Shown: positions 28,207 through 37,628 of the stretch, piece after piece
Layout: each line of letters opens with the position of its first letter
How positions within the stretch are numbered: the first letter of the stretch is position 1
Assembly: GCF_041435055.1 (NCBI RefSeq)
Contig: NZ_CP108002.1
Location: forward strand, 7,068,001 to 7,132,000
Origin: Streptomyces sp. NBC_00341
GTDB lineage: Bacteria; Actinomycetota; Actinomycetes; Streptomycetales; Streptomycetaceae
DNA length: 64,000 nucleotides
Direction of reading: 5' to 3'
Notes under the pieces: model-generated
The model's input: the letters and a program-made list of their open reading frames with translations, nothing else
Database searches by the model: none
Told to the model about the DNA's origin: nothing
Program-made: the position numbers and the translations under genes

Positions 28207-28866
28207 CTACGAGACCTGCGGCCCGCGCCGCTGCGGCAGCGTCACCACCGCCGCGTCGGCCGGGCCGGACGGCGGCAGGCCGGCGATCTGGCACAGCAGG
28301 TCGCCCCACGCCATCAGGTGCGCCGCCGTGTCCGGCACCCCGCCGCGCCCCTCACGGGGCGTCCAGGACGCCCGGATCTCGATCTGCGTCGCGGGACGCC
28401 GCGCCCCCAGGGCGCCGAAGTAGTGCGAGCTCGCCCGGGTGACCGTGCCGCCCGCCTCCCCGTAGCTGAGGCCGCGCGCCTCCAGCGCCCCGGTCAGCCA
28501 CGACCAGCACACCTCGGGCAGCAGCGGATCGGAGGCCATCTCCGGCTCCAGCTCGGCGCGCACCAGCGTCACCAGCCGGAAATTGCCCTGCCAGGCCTCG
28601 TGCCCGTCGGGATCGTGGAGCAGGACGAGCCGGCCGTCCGCGAGATCGTCCTCGCCGTCGACGACGGCCGCCTCCAGCGCGTACGCGTGTGGAGCCAGCC
28701 GCTTCGGTGGCCGCGTCGGCTCCACCTCCAGTTCGGGGCGGAGCCGCGCCGAGCGCAGTGCGTCGACCGCCGAACGGAACGCGGGCGGGACGGAACCACC
28801 CTCCGCACTGTCCTTGCTGTCAGTGCCGTCGGATTGACCGGAGAAGTGTCCCTGAGCCGGAGCCAT
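28207..28866 (-). CDS. DUF3000 family protein
   Basis: 219 residues, a conserved actinobacterial protein of unknown function. No signal peptide or membrane helix. Recognised from the family-like stretches AFRSAVDALRSA, PKRLAPHAYALEA, DGRLVLLHDPDG, WQGNFRLVTLVRAELE and SSHYFGALG. It is divergent from hemE across 92 bases, the usual streptomycete arrangement. The 256 bases between it and the response regulator start hold that regulator's promoter region; nothing else was seen there. Confidence 0.85.
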   Translation of the reverse strand: MAPAQGHFSGQSDGTDSKDSAEGGSVPPAFRSAVDALRSARLRPELEVEPTRPPKRLAPHAYALEAAVVDGEDDLADGRLVLLHDPDGHEAWQGNFRLVTLVRAELEPEMASDPLLPEVCWSWLTGALEARGLSYGEAGGTVTRASSHYFGALGARRPATQIEIRASWTPREGRGGVPDTAAHLMAWGDLLCQIAGLPPSGPADAAVVTLPQRRGPQVS

Positions 28867-28958
28867 GCGGGGAAGAGTAGGCGGAACCGGAGCCTCGCGC
28901 AGGGAGGGACACCCATGCGGGGCCGGGCTCCTTCCGCGCGCGTGCGAAGATTCTGTGC

Positions 28959-30032
28959 GTGAGTGCCAACGATCGCCCTTCGGGCCAGCAGACGAAGACC
29001 TCCGCCGCCCACGAGTCGGCGTTCCTCAAGGCGTGCCGTCGCGAGCCCGTGCCGCACACGCCGGTCTGGTTCATGCGCCAGGCGGGACGGTCGCTGCCCG
29101 AGTACCTGAAGGTGCGCGAAGGCATCCCGATGCTCGACTCCTGCATGATGCCGGAGCTCGCCGCCGAGATCACGATGCAGCCCGTCCGCCGTCACAAGGT
29201 CGACGCCGCGGTCTACTTCAGCGACATCGTCGTCCCCCTCAAGGCGATCGGCATCGACCTCGACATCAAGCCCGGCGTCGGACCGGTGATCGCCGAGCCG
29301 ATCCGTTCGCGGGCCGACCTGGCCCGGCTGCGCGATCTCACCCCCGAGGACGTCTGGTACGTCACCGAGGCCATCGGCCTGCTCACCGCGGAGCTGGGGT
29401 CCACCCCGCTGATCGGCTTCGCGGGCGCCCCCTTCACCCTCGCCAGCTACCTCGTGGAGGGCGGCCCGTCCCGCAACCACGAGCACACCAAGGCCCTGAT
29501 GTACGGGGACCCGGAGCTCTGGGCCGATCTGCTCGACCGCCTCGCCGAGATCACCGGCGCCTTCCTCAAGGTCCAGATCGAGGCCGGCGCCTCCGCCGTG
29601 CAGCTCTTCGACTCCTGGGTGGGCGCGCTGGCCCCCGCCGACTACCGCCGCTCCGTGCTGCCCGCCTCCGCGAAGGTCCTCGACGCCGTCGCCCCGTACG
29701 ACGTGCCGCGCATCCACTTCGGCGTCGGCACCGGTGAACTGCTCGGCCTCATGGGCGAGGCCGGCGCGGACGTCGTCGGTGTCGACTGGCGGGTTCCGCT
29801 GGACGAGGCCGCGCGCCGCGTCGGCCCCGGCAAGGCGCTCCAGGGCAACCTCGACCCCTCGGTGCTCTTCGCGCCGACCGCAGCGGTGGAGGCCAAGACC
29901 CAGGAGGTGCTGGACGCCGCCGCCGGCCTTGAGGGCCACATCTTCAACCTGGGCCACGGCGTGACGCCGAACATGGACCCGGACGCGCTGTCGCGGCTCG
30001 TCGAGTACGTCCACACCAGCACCGTCCGCTGA
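28959..30032 (+). CDS. hemE: Uroporphyrinogen decarboxylase
   Basis: 357 residues; converts uroporphyrinogen III to coproporphyrinogen III in the cytoplasm. Substrate-binding motifs are [15 protein letters not shown] (Arg40 and Arg44 region), the catalytic Asp in [30 protein letters not shown] and [19 protein letters not shown] 28959 gives a normal-length protein. HemY and HemQ, which act after it in the coproporphyrin-dependent haem pathway, are encoded 2.6 kb downstream on the same strand. Confidence 0.96.
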   Translation: MSANDRPSGQQTKTSAAHESAFLKACRREPVPHTPVWFMRQAGRSLPEYLKVREGIPMLDSCMMPELAAEITMQPVRRHKVDAAVYFSDIVVPLKAIGIDLDIKPGVGPVIAEPIRSRADLARLRDLTPEDVWYVTEAIGLLTAELGSTPLIGFAGAPFTLASYLVEGGPSRNHEHTKALMYGDPELWADLLDRLAEITGAFLKVQIEAGASAVQLFDSWVGALAPADYRRSVLPASAKVLDAVAPYDVPRIHFGVGTGELLGLMGEAGADVVGVDWRVPLDEAARRVGPGKALQGNLDPSVLFAPTAAVEAKTQEVLDAAAGLEGHIFNLGHGVTPNMDPDALSRLVEYVHTSTVR

Positions 30033-30044
30033 ACCACCGGGGCC

Positions 30045-30068
30045 GGGCGCCGCCCTCAGGCGGTGCCC
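30045..30068. terminator. Bidirectional terminator overlapping the flavoprotein stop codon
   Basis: GGGCGCCGCC (30045-30054) pairs with GGCGGTGCCC (30059-30068), with one G-U pair. It serves convergent hemE and the flavoprotein gene and includes the latter's stop codon. Confidence 0.6.
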
Positions 30069-31474
30069 GCCTCGCGTACGGCCGTCACCGCCTTGCGGGC
30101 GGCCACCAGCACCGGGTCCCAGACCGGGGAGAACGGCGGGGCGTAACCGAGGTCCAGGGACGTCATGCGCTCCACCGTCATCCCGGCGGTCAGCGCCACC
30201 GCCGCGACGTCCACCCGCTTCGCCGCCCCGTCCCGGCCCACGATCTGCACGCCCAGCAGCCGCCCGGTGCGGTACTCCGCGAGCATCTTCACCGTCATCG
30301 GCCGCGCCCCCGGGTAGTAGCCCGCCCGGCCCGTCGACTCGATCGTCGCCGTGACGAACCGCAGGCCCACCGCACGGGCGTCCTTCTCGCGCAGCCCGGT
30401 GCGGGCGATCTCCAGATCACAGACCTTGCTGACCGCCGTGCCGACCACCCCCGGGAACGTCCCGTAACCGCCGGCCACATTGGACCCGATGATCTGGCCG
30501 TGCTTGTTGGCGTGCGTGCCCAGCGCGATGTGCCGGGTGCGGCCCGCCACCAGGTCCAGGACCTCCACGCAGTCGCCGCCCGCCCAGATGTTGTCGTGGC
30601 CGGCGACCCGCATCGACAGATCGGTGAGCAGCCCGCCGTGCGGGCCGACCGGCAGCCCGACCGCGCGGGCCAGCGCCGTCTCCGGCTCGACTCCGATGCC
30701 GAGCACCACCACATCAGCCGGGTACGAGGAGTCCGAGGTCTCCACGGCGCTCACCCGGCCGTCGGGGCCGGTGCGGATCGCGGTGACCTCTGCCCGGTTC
30801 ACCGTGGTGATCCCGAGGGCGTCCATCGCGTCGTGCACCAGACGCCCCATGTCGGGGTCGAGCGTCGCCATCGGCTGCTCGCCCCGGTTGAGCACGGTCA
30901 CCTCGAAGCCGCGCTTCAGCATCGCCTCGGCCATCTCGACCCCGATGTAGCCCGCGCCGACGACGACCGCGCGCCGGACCCCGCTCCCTGATCCGGCCTG
31001 ATCCGAACGGAAGGCCCCGGCCCGGTCCAGGGAGTCCAGCAGCGCCTGTCCGTCGTCCAGGGTCTGCACCCCGTGCACCCCGGGCGCGTCCATACCGGGC
31101 AGCGACGGACGCACCGGCCTGGCGCCCGTCGCGATCACCAGCTTGTCGAAACCGGTCCAGGCCGTCTCGCCGGACTCCCGGTCCAGGGAGCGCACCCGCT
31201 GCCCCGCGACATCGATCTCCGTCACCTCGGTGCGCATCCGCAGATCGATGTCCCGGGCCCGGTGCTCCTCCGGGGTGCGGGCGATCAGCTCGTCCCGCCG
31301 CTCCACGTCACCGCCGACCCAGTACGGGATGCCGCAGGCGGAGTACGAGGTGAAGTGGCCCCGCTCGAAGGCGGTGATGCTCAACTCGTCCGGTCCCTTG
31401 AGCCGTCGTGCCTGGGACGCGGCGGACATGCCCGCCGCGTCCCCGCCGATGACCACCAGTCGTTCCGCCGTCAT
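30056..31474 (-). CDS. FAD-dependent pyridine nucleotide-disulfide oxidoreductase, CoA-disulfide reductase-like
   Basis: 472 residues. The FAD-binding start is LVVIGGDAAGMSAASQARR. The single redox-active Cys47 lies in YSACGIPYWVGG, the motif of CoA-disulfide reductases and NADH oxidases. The NAD-binding GAGYIGVEMAEAM and the second FAD motif IWAGGDCVEV are intact. The C-terminal dimerisation domain follows (about 350-470). It probably reduces a low-molecular-weight thiol or persulfide using NAD(P)H. ATG 31474 is chosen over upstream in-frame codons since the Rossmann strand begins five residues later. Confidence 0.88.
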   Translation of the reverse strand: MTAERLVVIGGDAAGMSAASQARRLKGPDELSITAFERGHFTSYSACGIPYWVGGDVERRDELIARTPEEHRARDIDLRMRTEVTEIDVAGQRVRSLDRESGETAWTGFDKLVIATGARPVRPSLPGMDAPGVHGVQTLDDGQALLDSLDRAGAFRSDQAGSGSGVRRAVVVGAGYIGVEMAEAMLKRGFEVTVLNRGEQPMATLDPDMGRLVHDAMDALGITTVNRAEVTAIRTGPDGRVSAVETSDSSYPADVVVLGIGVEPETALARAVGLPVGPHGGLLTDLSMRVAGHDNIWAGGDCVEVLDLVAGRTRHIALGTHANKHGQIIGSNVAGGYGTFPGVVGTAVSKVCDLEIARTGLREKDARAVGLRFVTATIESTGRAGYYPGARPMTVKMLAEYRTGRLLGVQIVGRDGAAKRVDVAAVALTAGMTVERMTSLDLGYAPPFSPVWDPVLVAARKAVTAVREAGTA

Positions 31475-31557
31475 GCCAGTCCCTTCGGTACCCCGTCCGA
31501 AGGCCCACGCTACGGCGCCACGGCCCCCGGGGACGCCGGGGCGCCCCCGGGAGGCAC

Positions 31558-32535
31558 TCACTCGCCCTCCGGGCCCGCCTTCCCGCCCCGGCGGCCCAGC
31601 CGCTGCCACAGCACCACCACGACGGCGGCCACGGCCAGGAACGGGGCCGCCGCGCCCAGCGCCATCGCGAGCCACTTGATCACCGTCACGAACACGTGCC
31701 AGCCACCGCTCAGGGCGTCCAGGAACCCCGGACCGTCCTCGTCGTCGGCGACCGCCTTCGCACGCGGCTCCGGCTCCGAGAGGTTGAGCGTGATCGTGGC
31801 CAACGTGGTGCGGTCCTTCAGCGAGGCCTGCTCGGCCAGCATCGATTCGAGCGCGGCCTGACGATTGCTCAGCTCACCTTCGAGCGACACCACATCGGAC
31901 AGCTCGTCGGCCCGGTCCATCAGCTTGCGCACCCGCGCCACGCTCGTGCGCTGGCTGGCGATCCTGCTGTCCACGTCCACGACCTGGTCGGTGACGTCCT
32001 TGGCGGTCGACGTGCGCGACAGCAGCTTGCCCGTACCCGAGAGCTCCCGCAGCACGCTGTCGTACTCGCCCTGCGGAACCCGCAGCACCACGTGCGAGGA
32101 GGCCCGTGTGGCGTCGACCTGCTCGGTCTTCTCGTCGGCCACCAGACCGCCGGCGGCCTCCGCCGTCACCCGTGCGGCCGCCGCCGCCTCCGGCGCGCTC
32201 TTCACCTCCACGGACAGCGAGGCGGTACGGATGACATGGGCGGCGGCCGACGGATTCGGCTTCTTCGCCGCCGCCGAACCGCCCGCGCCCTTCTCCGCCC
32301 CTCCGGTGCCGGAGCCCGCGCCGTCCTGCTGCGCCGGGGCGGCGGCCCGCCGGCCCGCGCTCTTCGCGGAGTCGTCGTCACCGGCCCCGCCGCAGCCGCT
32401 CAACGCCAGCACGGCGGTGAGCAGTCCGGCGGCGAGAGCGATCCGCGTGCGGCGGGCACCCGGACGGCCCGGACGGTCCCGACGCCCCTGACGGCCCGCA
32501 TGTCTCTTCGTGCGGGTGGCTGGTGCTGCCTGCAT
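31558..32535 (-). CDS. DUF4349 membrane-anchored lipoprotein
   Basis: 325 residues. A basic N-terminus and hydrophobic segment end in a lipobox at Cys48 (LALSGC). After an Ala/Gly-rich linker comes the DUF4349 domain (about 95-270) with VIRTASLSVEV, VVLRVPQGEYDSVLREL and a coiled-coil region around DVDSRIASQRTSVARVRKLMDRA. A C-terminal membrane helix (about 285-312) precedes a basic tail. It is therefore tethered at both ends, perhaps as an envelope scaffold or sensor. It lies 83 bases upstream of the flavoprotein gene in the same direction. Confidence 0.88.
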   Translation of the reverse strand: MQAAPATRTKRHAGRQGRRDRPGRPGARRTRIALAAGLLTAVLALSGCGGAGDDDSAKSAGRRAAAPAQQDGAGSGTGGAEKGAGGSAAAKKPNPSAAAHVIRTASLSVEVKSAPEAAAAARVTAEAAGGLVADEKTEQVDATRASSHVVLRVPQGEYDSVLRELSGTGKLLSRTSTAKDVTDQVVDVDSRIASQRTSVARVRKLMDRADELSDVVSLEGELSNRQAALESMLAEQASLKDRTTLATITLNLSEPEPRAKAVADDEDGPGFLDALSGGWHVFVTVIKWLAMALGAAAPFLAVAAVVVVLWQRLGRRGGKAGPEGE

Positions 32536-32662
32536 AACTGTCCCCCCAGGACGGGTGATTGGTGGTGCCGGTTCGACGTACGAGGGGCCGGTCGGGGTTG
32601 CGCGATACCGGTTTCGAAGCGGTCACGGTCAGGACTCGGAAGAGGTTTGAGAGAGTGGGGGT

Positions 32663-34162
32663 ATGCAGGCTTCAGCAAACCGCTCGGACAGGGCCACGGG
32701 ACACGTCGTCGTCATCGGCGGCGGCATCGCCGGACTCGCGGCCGCCCAACGGCTCCTCGGCACCGGGCTGCGGGTCACCCTCCTGGAGGCGACCGACCGG
32801 CTCGGCGGCAAACTCAGGACCGGCGAGGTGGCGGGCGTCCAGGTCGACCTCGGCGCCGAATCGATGCTGGCCCGCCGTCCGGAGGCGGTCGGCCTGGCAC
32901 GCGCCGTCGGCCTCGCGGACCGGCTCCAGCCGCCCGCCACGGCCACCGCCTCCCTGTGGACGCGCGACGCGCTGCGCCCCATGCCCAAGGGCCATGTGAT
33001 GGGTGTTCCGGGCGACCCGGCGGCGCTCGGTGAGGTGCTCTCGCCCGAGGGGCTCGCCCGGATCGCGCAGGAGCGGGACCTCACCCCGACCGAGGTCGGG
33101 GACGACGTCGCGGTCGGTGCGTACGTGGCGGACCGGCTCGGCCGCGAGGTCGTCGACCGGCTGGTGGAGCCGCTGCTCGGCGGGGTCTACGCGGGCGACG
33201 CCTACCGGATCTCGATGCGCGCGGCCGTACCCCAGCTCTTCGAGATCGCCCGGCGGGGCGGCTCGCTGCTCGACGGGGTCACCCGCATCCAGGAGCAGGC
33301 CGCGGCCCGGCAGCAGACCGGGCCGGTCTTCCAGGGCATCGCCGGCGGTATCGGCACCCTCCCGGACGCGGTCGCCGCCGCCGTACGCGCGGGGGGCGGC
33401 GAGATCCTCACCGAGACCCCGGTGCTCGGGCTGACCCGTACCGCGAGCGGCTGGGACGTCCGTACCGACTCCCGGGTGATCCCCGCCGACGGCATCGTCC
33501 TCGCCGCCCCCGCCTGGTCCGCCTCCACCCTGCTCGCCGCCGAGTCACCGGCCGCCTCCGCCGAACTCGCGGGCGTCGAGTACGCGTCGATGGCCCTGGT
33601 CACCATGGCCTTCCGCCGTTCCGACGTGGCCGCCGCCGGAACGCTCGACGGACGCTCCGGATTCCTGGTGCCGCCGGTCGAGGGCCGCACCATCAAGGCC
33701 GCCACCTTCTCCAGCCGGAAGTGGCAGTGGGTCGATGACGCGTCCCCCGACCTGTTCCTCCTGCGGACCTCGGTCGGCCGGTACGGCGAGGAGGACCATC
33801 TGCACCGCGAGGACGCGGAGATCGTCGACGTGTCGCTCAGCGATCTCGCGGCGGCGACCGGACTGGCCGCCCGGCCGGTGGCCACCGAGGTCACCCGGTG
33901 GATCGGCGGACTGCCCCAGTACCCCGTCGGGCACCTCGGCCGGGTCGCCCGCATCCGGGAGGAGGTCGCCAAGCTCCCCGCGCTGCGGGTCTGCGGCGCC
34001 GTCTACGACGGAGTCGGCATCCCGGCGTGCATCGCGAGCGCCCACCGGGCCGCGGACGAGATCACGGAGGAGATCACGGGCAGGACCGCAGGGGAGAGCA
34101 CGGGGGAGATCATCGCCACGCCGACCCTGGTTCAGGGCACAGGGAGCGAGGCGGGACAATAG
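32663..34162 (+). CDS. hemY: Coproporphyrinogen III oxidase (HemY/HemG-type, CgoX)
   Basis: 499-residue flavoprotein. [14 protein letters not shown] begins the FAD-binding fold, followed by [13 protein letters not shown] and [14 protein letters not shown]; the C-terminal FAD segment is [21 protein letters not shown]. In actinobacteria this enzyme oxidises coproporphyrinogen III to coproporphyrin III, though it is often labelled protoporphyrinogen oxidase. The last 35 residues are a low-complexity Glu/Thr/Gly extension with a duplicated [12 protein letters not shown] stretch. It ends 4 bases before hemQ. Confidence 0.93.
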   Translation: MQASANRSDRATGHVVVIGGGIAGLAAAQRLLGTGLRVTLLEATDRLGGKLRTGEVAGVQVDLGAESMLARRPEAVGLARAVGLADRLQPPATATASLWTRDALRPMPKGHVMGVPGDPAALGEVLSPEGLARIAQERDLTPTEVGDDVAVGAYVADRLGREVVDRLVEPLLGGVYAGDAYRISMRAAVPQLFEIARRGGSLLDGVTRIQEQAAARQQTGPVFQGIAGGIGTLPDAVAAAVRAGGGEILTETPVLGLTRTASGWDVRTDSRVIPADGIVLAAPAWSASTLLAAESPAASAELAGVEYASMALVTMAFRRSDVAAAGTLDGRSGFLVPPVEGRTIKAATFSSRKWQWVDDASPDLFLLRTSVGRYGEEDHLHREDAEIVDVSLSDLAAATGLAARPVATEVTRWIGGLPQYPVGHLGRVARIREEVAKLPALRVCGAVYDGVGIPACIASAHRAADEITEEITGRTAGESTGEIIATPTLVQGTGSEAGQ

Positions 34163-34166
34163 CCGT

Positions 34167-34901
34167 ATGAGTGCTCCCGAGACTGTGACATCAAGCAAGG
34201 GCCCGAACGCCGGCAAGAAGGCGAAGGACCTCAACGACGTCGTCCGCTACACCCTGTGGTCCGTCTTCAAGCTCCGTGACGTGCTGCCCGCGGACACGGA
34301 CCGCGCCGCGTACTCCGGCGAGGTGCAGGAGCTGTTCGACCAGCTCGCCGCCAAGGACGTCACCGTTCGCGGCACCTACGACGTCTCCGGGCTGCGTGCC
34401 GACGCCGACGTCATGATCTGGTGGCACTCCGAGACGGCGGAGGCCCTGCAGGAGGCGTACAACCTCTTCCGGCGCACCCGGCTGGGCCGGAGCCTCACGC
34501 CGGTCTGGTCGAACATGGCGCTGCACCGCCCCGCCGAGTTCAACAAGTCGCACGTCCCGGCGTTCCTCGCCGACGAGACGCCGCGCGACTACATCAGCGT
34601 GTACCCCTTCGTGCGCTCCTACGACTGGTACCTGCTGCCCGACGAGGACCGCCGCCGCATGCTCGCCGACCACGGCAAGATGGCCCGCGGCTTCCCGGAC
34701 GTGCGCGCCAACACCGTCGCCTCCTTCTCGCTCGGCGACTACGAGTGGGTGCTGGCCTTCGAGGCCGACGAGCTGCACCGCATCGTCGACCTCATGCGTC
34801 ATCTGCGGGCCTCAGAGGCGCGGATGCACGTCCGCGAGGAGGTCCCCTTCTACACCGGCCGGCGCAAGTCGGTCGCAGACCTGGTGGCCGGGCTCGCGTA
34901 G
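34167..34901 (+). CDS. hemQ: Coproheme decarboxylase HemQ (ChdC)
   Basis: 244 residues, chlorite-dismutase-fold enzyme that converts coprohaem to haem b with peroxide. [12 protein letters not shown] contains the catalytic-type Tyr146, and [10 protein letters not shown] contains the proximal haem His169. ATG 34167 lies four bases after the hemY stop, with GGGAGCGAGG upstream, so the last two steps shown here are co-expressed. Together with hemE and hemY this defines the coproporphyrin-dependent branch. Ferrochelatase (CpfC) is not in the window. Confidence 0.95.
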   Translation: MSAPETVTSSKGPNAGKKAKDLNDVVRYTLWSVFKLRDVLPADTDRAAYSGEVQELFDQLAAKDVTVRGTYDVSGLRADADVMIWWHSETAEALQEAYNLFRRTRLGRSLTPVWSNMALHRPAEFNKSHVPAFLADETPRDYISVYPFVRSYDWYLLPDEDRRRMLADHGKMARGFPDVRANTVASFSLGDYEWVLAFEADELHRIVDLMRHLRASEARMHVREEVPFYTGRRKSVADLVAGLA

Positions 34902-34937
34902 CGAGCGGGTTCCGACCACCCCAACCCGGAAGATCAG

Positions 34938-35027
34938 ACGGCGGGCACCGCGGCACTGTGTGCCGCCCGCCGTTCCAGCGACACCGGGTTCGGCTCCTGG
35001 TGCGGCGCGCAGCCTGCGCGCCGCACC
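34938..35027. terminator. Two consecutive terminator hairpins between hemQ and the TIGR04222 gene
   Basis: The first (34938-34973) has 9-bp outer arms ACGGCGGGC/GCCCGCCGT and an inner GGCAC/GTGCC. The second (34999-35027) is a perfect 14-bp stem GGTGCGGCGCGCAG/CTGCGCGCCGCACC followed by GTCGTTTTAC. They separate convergent units and probably stop transcription from both sides. Confidence 0.8.
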
Positions 35028-35083
35028 GGCGTCGTTTTACGGGCCCGGGAGCGCGGCCCTGCCAGGACGTGGCCCCGCACCGG

Positions 35084-36115
35084 TCATGAGCTGCTGCCGC
35101 AGCTCGACCCGCCGCCTCCGCAACTGGACCCGCCGCCTCCGCAGCTCGATCCGCCTCCGCAACTGGACCCGCCTCCGCAGCTGGACCCCGAACCGGAACC
35201 GCAGCTGGACCCCGAACCGCACCCGCCGCCCCCGCCGCCGTGCCCGGACGAGCCTCCGCACCCGCCACCGCCCGGCGTCGTACCGGCGCACCACGCCGTC
35301 GCGACGAGCGGGGCGCCGGAGGAACCCGAGAACTGGTGCGAAGTGGTGGACATAGGGGCCGGCCTGACCCGGGACGCGGCGAGCAGCTGACTCCGCAGCT
35401 CGGGATCGGGTACGGCCCGCGGCCCCCCGACCGCCACCAGATGGGCCGGATCGGTCCGGTGCCCGTTGGCTGTGACGTACGTGAAGACGGCCCTGCGGCC
35501 CGCTTTGGTGATCCGGTACCGGGAAGCGGCCGCGCAGACGAAGCCGATGACGCTTCCGACGACGAGCGGCAGGAACACCTTCGCGAAGAACGGGAAGTCC
35601 GGTCCGCCGACGGACTCCGACGAGGTGAACTCCTGGATGGTCACCGCGATGGAGGCCGGGAGCGCGAGCAGGCAGAGCACCCCCTGCGCCATACCCCAGC
35701 GTGCCCGGGCCCGGTTCTCCCCGGGCGTGCCCAGCAGACCGCGCGCCGCCAGCCCGTCGCCGATCTCCTGCACCGCGGCGTGGCGCATCGTCGCGATCCT
35801 GAGGGTCCACAGCGCACCGTTCGGGGCCGCGGCGTGCTCCTGGAGCAGGGCCCGTTCCACCGGGTCGTGTGCGAGGTGCCGCTGGACCACGACGATGCCG
35901 GGCCCGCCGACGGCCAGTCGGCCGTCCGCGTGCATGGCGGCGAGCGCGGTGTCCACGACCCGGGCAGGGCCGCCGTTCAGGAAGGCCACCTCGAAGAGGT
36001 CATGGAGGGGGCCGCCGGGGCCGCGCCCCGCGCGCCGCCCCGCTGCGATCAGCAGCGTCGAGGAGACCGCGACGGCGATCACCATGAGCAGGGCCACGAT
36101 GCTCGTTGCGGCCAT
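35084..36115 (-). CDS. TIGR04222-type membrane protein with Cys-rich GGGSSC-repeat tail
   Basis: 343 residues. One helix at about 4-24 is followed by a cytoplasmic or exposed domain of TIGR04222 type (LHDLFEVAFLNGGPARVVDTALAAMHADGRLAV), then helices at about 141-161 and 180-198. A soluble segment leads to a low-complexity tail from about 275. That tail holds nine cysteines (276, 286, 299, 305, 313, 319, 325, 332, 339), six of them in SSC units separated by Gly/Ser runs, ending CGSSS. The start codon lies one base after the stop of the upstream DUF692/MNIO gene. The tail has the look of a substrate for cysteine modification rather than a folded domain. Function is unknown; family assignment is from recalled motifs. 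Confidence 0.85.
   Translation of the reverse strand: MAATSIVALLMVIAVAVSSTLLIAAGRRAGRGPGGPLHDLFEVAFLNGGPARVVDTALAAMHADGRLAVGGPGIVVVQRHLAHDPVERALLQEHAAAPNGALWTLRIATMRHAAVQEIGDGLAARGLLGTPGENRARARWGMAQGVLCLLALPASIAVTIQEFTSSESVGGPDFPFFAKVFLPLVVGSVIGFVCAAASRYRITKAGRRAVFTYVTANGHRTDPAHLVAVGGPRAVPDPELRSQLLAASRVRPAPMSTTSHQFSGSSGAPLVATAWCAGTTPGGGGCGGSSGHGGGGGGCGSGSSCGSGSGSSCGGGSSCGGGSSCGGGGSSCGGGGSSCGSSS
35096..35262 (-). repeat. Imperfect 18-24 bp tandem repeats encoding the GGGSSC tail
   Basis: On the minus strand, units of the type GGAGGCGGGTCCAGTTGC recur with 3- or 6-base length steps. All steps keep the frame. Codon variants (AGTTGC and AGCTGC, TCC and TCG) show the units are diverged, so the Ser-Ser-Cys pattern appears to be kept by selection. 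Confidence 0.8.
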
Positions 36116-36116
36116 G

Positions 36117-37436
36117 TCATCGCCCCGCGAGTACGGATCGGGCGGCCCGCGCCAGCCGGGTGGTGCGGCGGGGCGGGCGTGGCGCGGCCCGGTCCTGCCA
36201 CCAGTACGTCAGCCGGCGACGGGCCGAGTTGTCCGCGGGGCGGCCCGCGACGAGCAGCTGCTCCGCGAAGTCCAGCGCGTCGCGCCGGTAACCGGCGGAC
36301 ATCGGACGGGCCCTGGCGTACGCGAGGAACGCGTCCCGGTAGTCAGGGCCCAGGATCTCCGGGAGTTCGGGTGCCACCTTGGCGACGACATCGGCACGCT
36401 TGGCGGCCAGCGCCCGGCTCTGCACCCCGAGCCGCCGGTGGTCGAAGCCCTCCGGTACGGGGGCGCCCGCGACCAGCGCGGAGAGCAGCGAGGCCTGCGC
36501 CACCGCGACCCGGTCCCGGACGGCGTCAGGACCGGCGGGCCCGCTCGCCGGGAGCGGAGCCGGAGCCGTAGCCAGGGCGGTCGGCGGTTCAGCGGACCTT
36601 GGGGCCGCCCCGGCCCGGCCCGCGTCGAGCGTGGCCCGGATCGCGTCCAGCTCGCCCGCCAGCTCGGCGGCCGGCGGGAAGTCGTCGTCGCGCTCCAGCA
36701 GGACCCCGGGTGGGCTGACCCGGGAGCGCAGCTCGGCCAGGACGTCGAGGACCGGTGCGGTGACCGGGTGGGCGTGCGTGTCGTGCCAGACGCCGTCCTT
36801 CTCGACGCCGCCCGCCACATGCACGTACGCGATGGCCTCCACCGGCAGCTCGTCCAGGGCCGTGGCCGGGTCCTCGCCCCGGTTGACGTGGTTGGTGTGC
36901 AGGTTGGCCACGTCGATGAGCAGCCCGACCCCCGTGCGCTCGACCAGCTCGGCCAGGAACTGGCCCTCGGTCAGCTCCTCGTCCGGCCAGCAGATCAGCG
37001 CCGCGATGTTCTCCAGGGCCAGCGGCACCGGCAGTGAGTCCTGAGCGATCCGCACGTTCTCGCACAGCACGTCCAGCGCGGCCCAGGTGCGCGGCACGGG
37101 CAGCAGGTGCCCCGCCTCCAGCACGGGGGAGGCGGTGCGCGCTCCTCCCGCCCGTACGAACGCGATGTGCTCGGTCACCAGCGGCGTGCCCAGCAGCGCG
37201 GCCCGCTCCGCGAGGGCGGTGAGCCGGCCGGGGTCCGGGCGCTCCGCCCCGCCGAGCCCGAGCGAGACCCCGTGCGGCACCACGGTCACACCGCGCTCCC
37301 GCAACCGCGTCAGGGAGGCCGGCAGATGGTCGGCGCAGAGGTTCTCCGCGACCGCCTCCACCCAGTCGATCCCCGGCAGCGCCTCCACCTCGTCGGCGAT
37401 CTCCGGCCGCCAGCCAATCCCGATACCCAGCTTCAT
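36117..37436 (-). CDS. DUF692-family multinuclear non-haem iron oxidase (MNIO) with C-terminal extra domain
   Basis: 439 residues. A TIM-barrel DUF692 domain (about 1-275) shows the family's metal-ligand pattern: [10 protein letters not shown] (His55), VTEHIAF (His90), LENIA (Glu142), [13 protein letters not shown] (Asp175, Asn178, His183), YVHVAGG (His206), HDTHAHPV (Asp219, His221) and LLERDDDFP (Glu249). An Ala/Pro linker leads to a helical C-terminal domain (about 305-440) like that of SCO6045, recalling the partner proteins of MbnB and TglH. MNIOs oxidise cysteine-containing ribosomal peptides. ATG 37436 follows GGGGGGA; an ATG 21 bases upstream is an alternative. It is co-translated with the Cys-rich membrane protein next to it. 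The 192 bases upstream to the next gene show nothing recognisable. Confidence 0.92.
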   Translation of the reverse strand: MKLGIGIGWRPEIADEVEALPGIDWVEAVAENLCADHLPASLTRLRERGVTVVPHGVSLGLGGAERPDPGRLTALAERAALLGTPLVTEHIAFVRAGGARTASPVLEAGHLLPVPRTWAALDVLCENVRIAQDSLPVPLALENIAALICWPDEELTEGQFLAELVERTGVGLLIDVANLHTNHVNRGEDPATALDELPVEAIAYVHVAGGVEKDGVWHDTHAHPVTAPVLDVLAELRSRVSPPGVLLERDDDFPPAAELAGELDAIRATLDAGRAGAAPRSAEPPTALATAPAPLPASGPAGPDAVRDRVAVAQASLLSALVAGAPVPEGFDHRRLGVQSRALAAKRADVVAKVAPELPEILGPDYRDAFLAYARARPMSAGYRRDALDFAEQLLVAGRPADNSARRRLTYWWQDRAAPRPPRRTTRLARAARSVLAGR

Positions 37437-37628
37437 GGTGTCCCCCCACTGCTCCACTCCGTGCAGGTGTCATGGCCCCGGCACACGGCGGTGAATCCAG
37501 GAAGAGAGACGTTCAGAGCTGGATTTGAGGTTCCCGGAGCCCGCGAGTCTCCGCGCGAGCCTGCCGCCCAGGTGTCTAGGGAGTGCATGCCAGACACCGC
37601 CGGCCGGACGGGACTTTACGGACACGAC

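Noticed and set aside
28569..30014. Long open frame opposite hemE
   Set aside because: Antisense shadow of hemE; low-complexity translation and no ribosome-binding site.
35084..36115. Cys-rich tail as a metallothionein or zinc-finger domain
   Set aside because: The spacing is Gly/Ser runs with isolated cysteines (SSC every 6-8 residues), not CxC or CxxC clusters. It fits a modification substrate better, although loose metal binding is not excluded.
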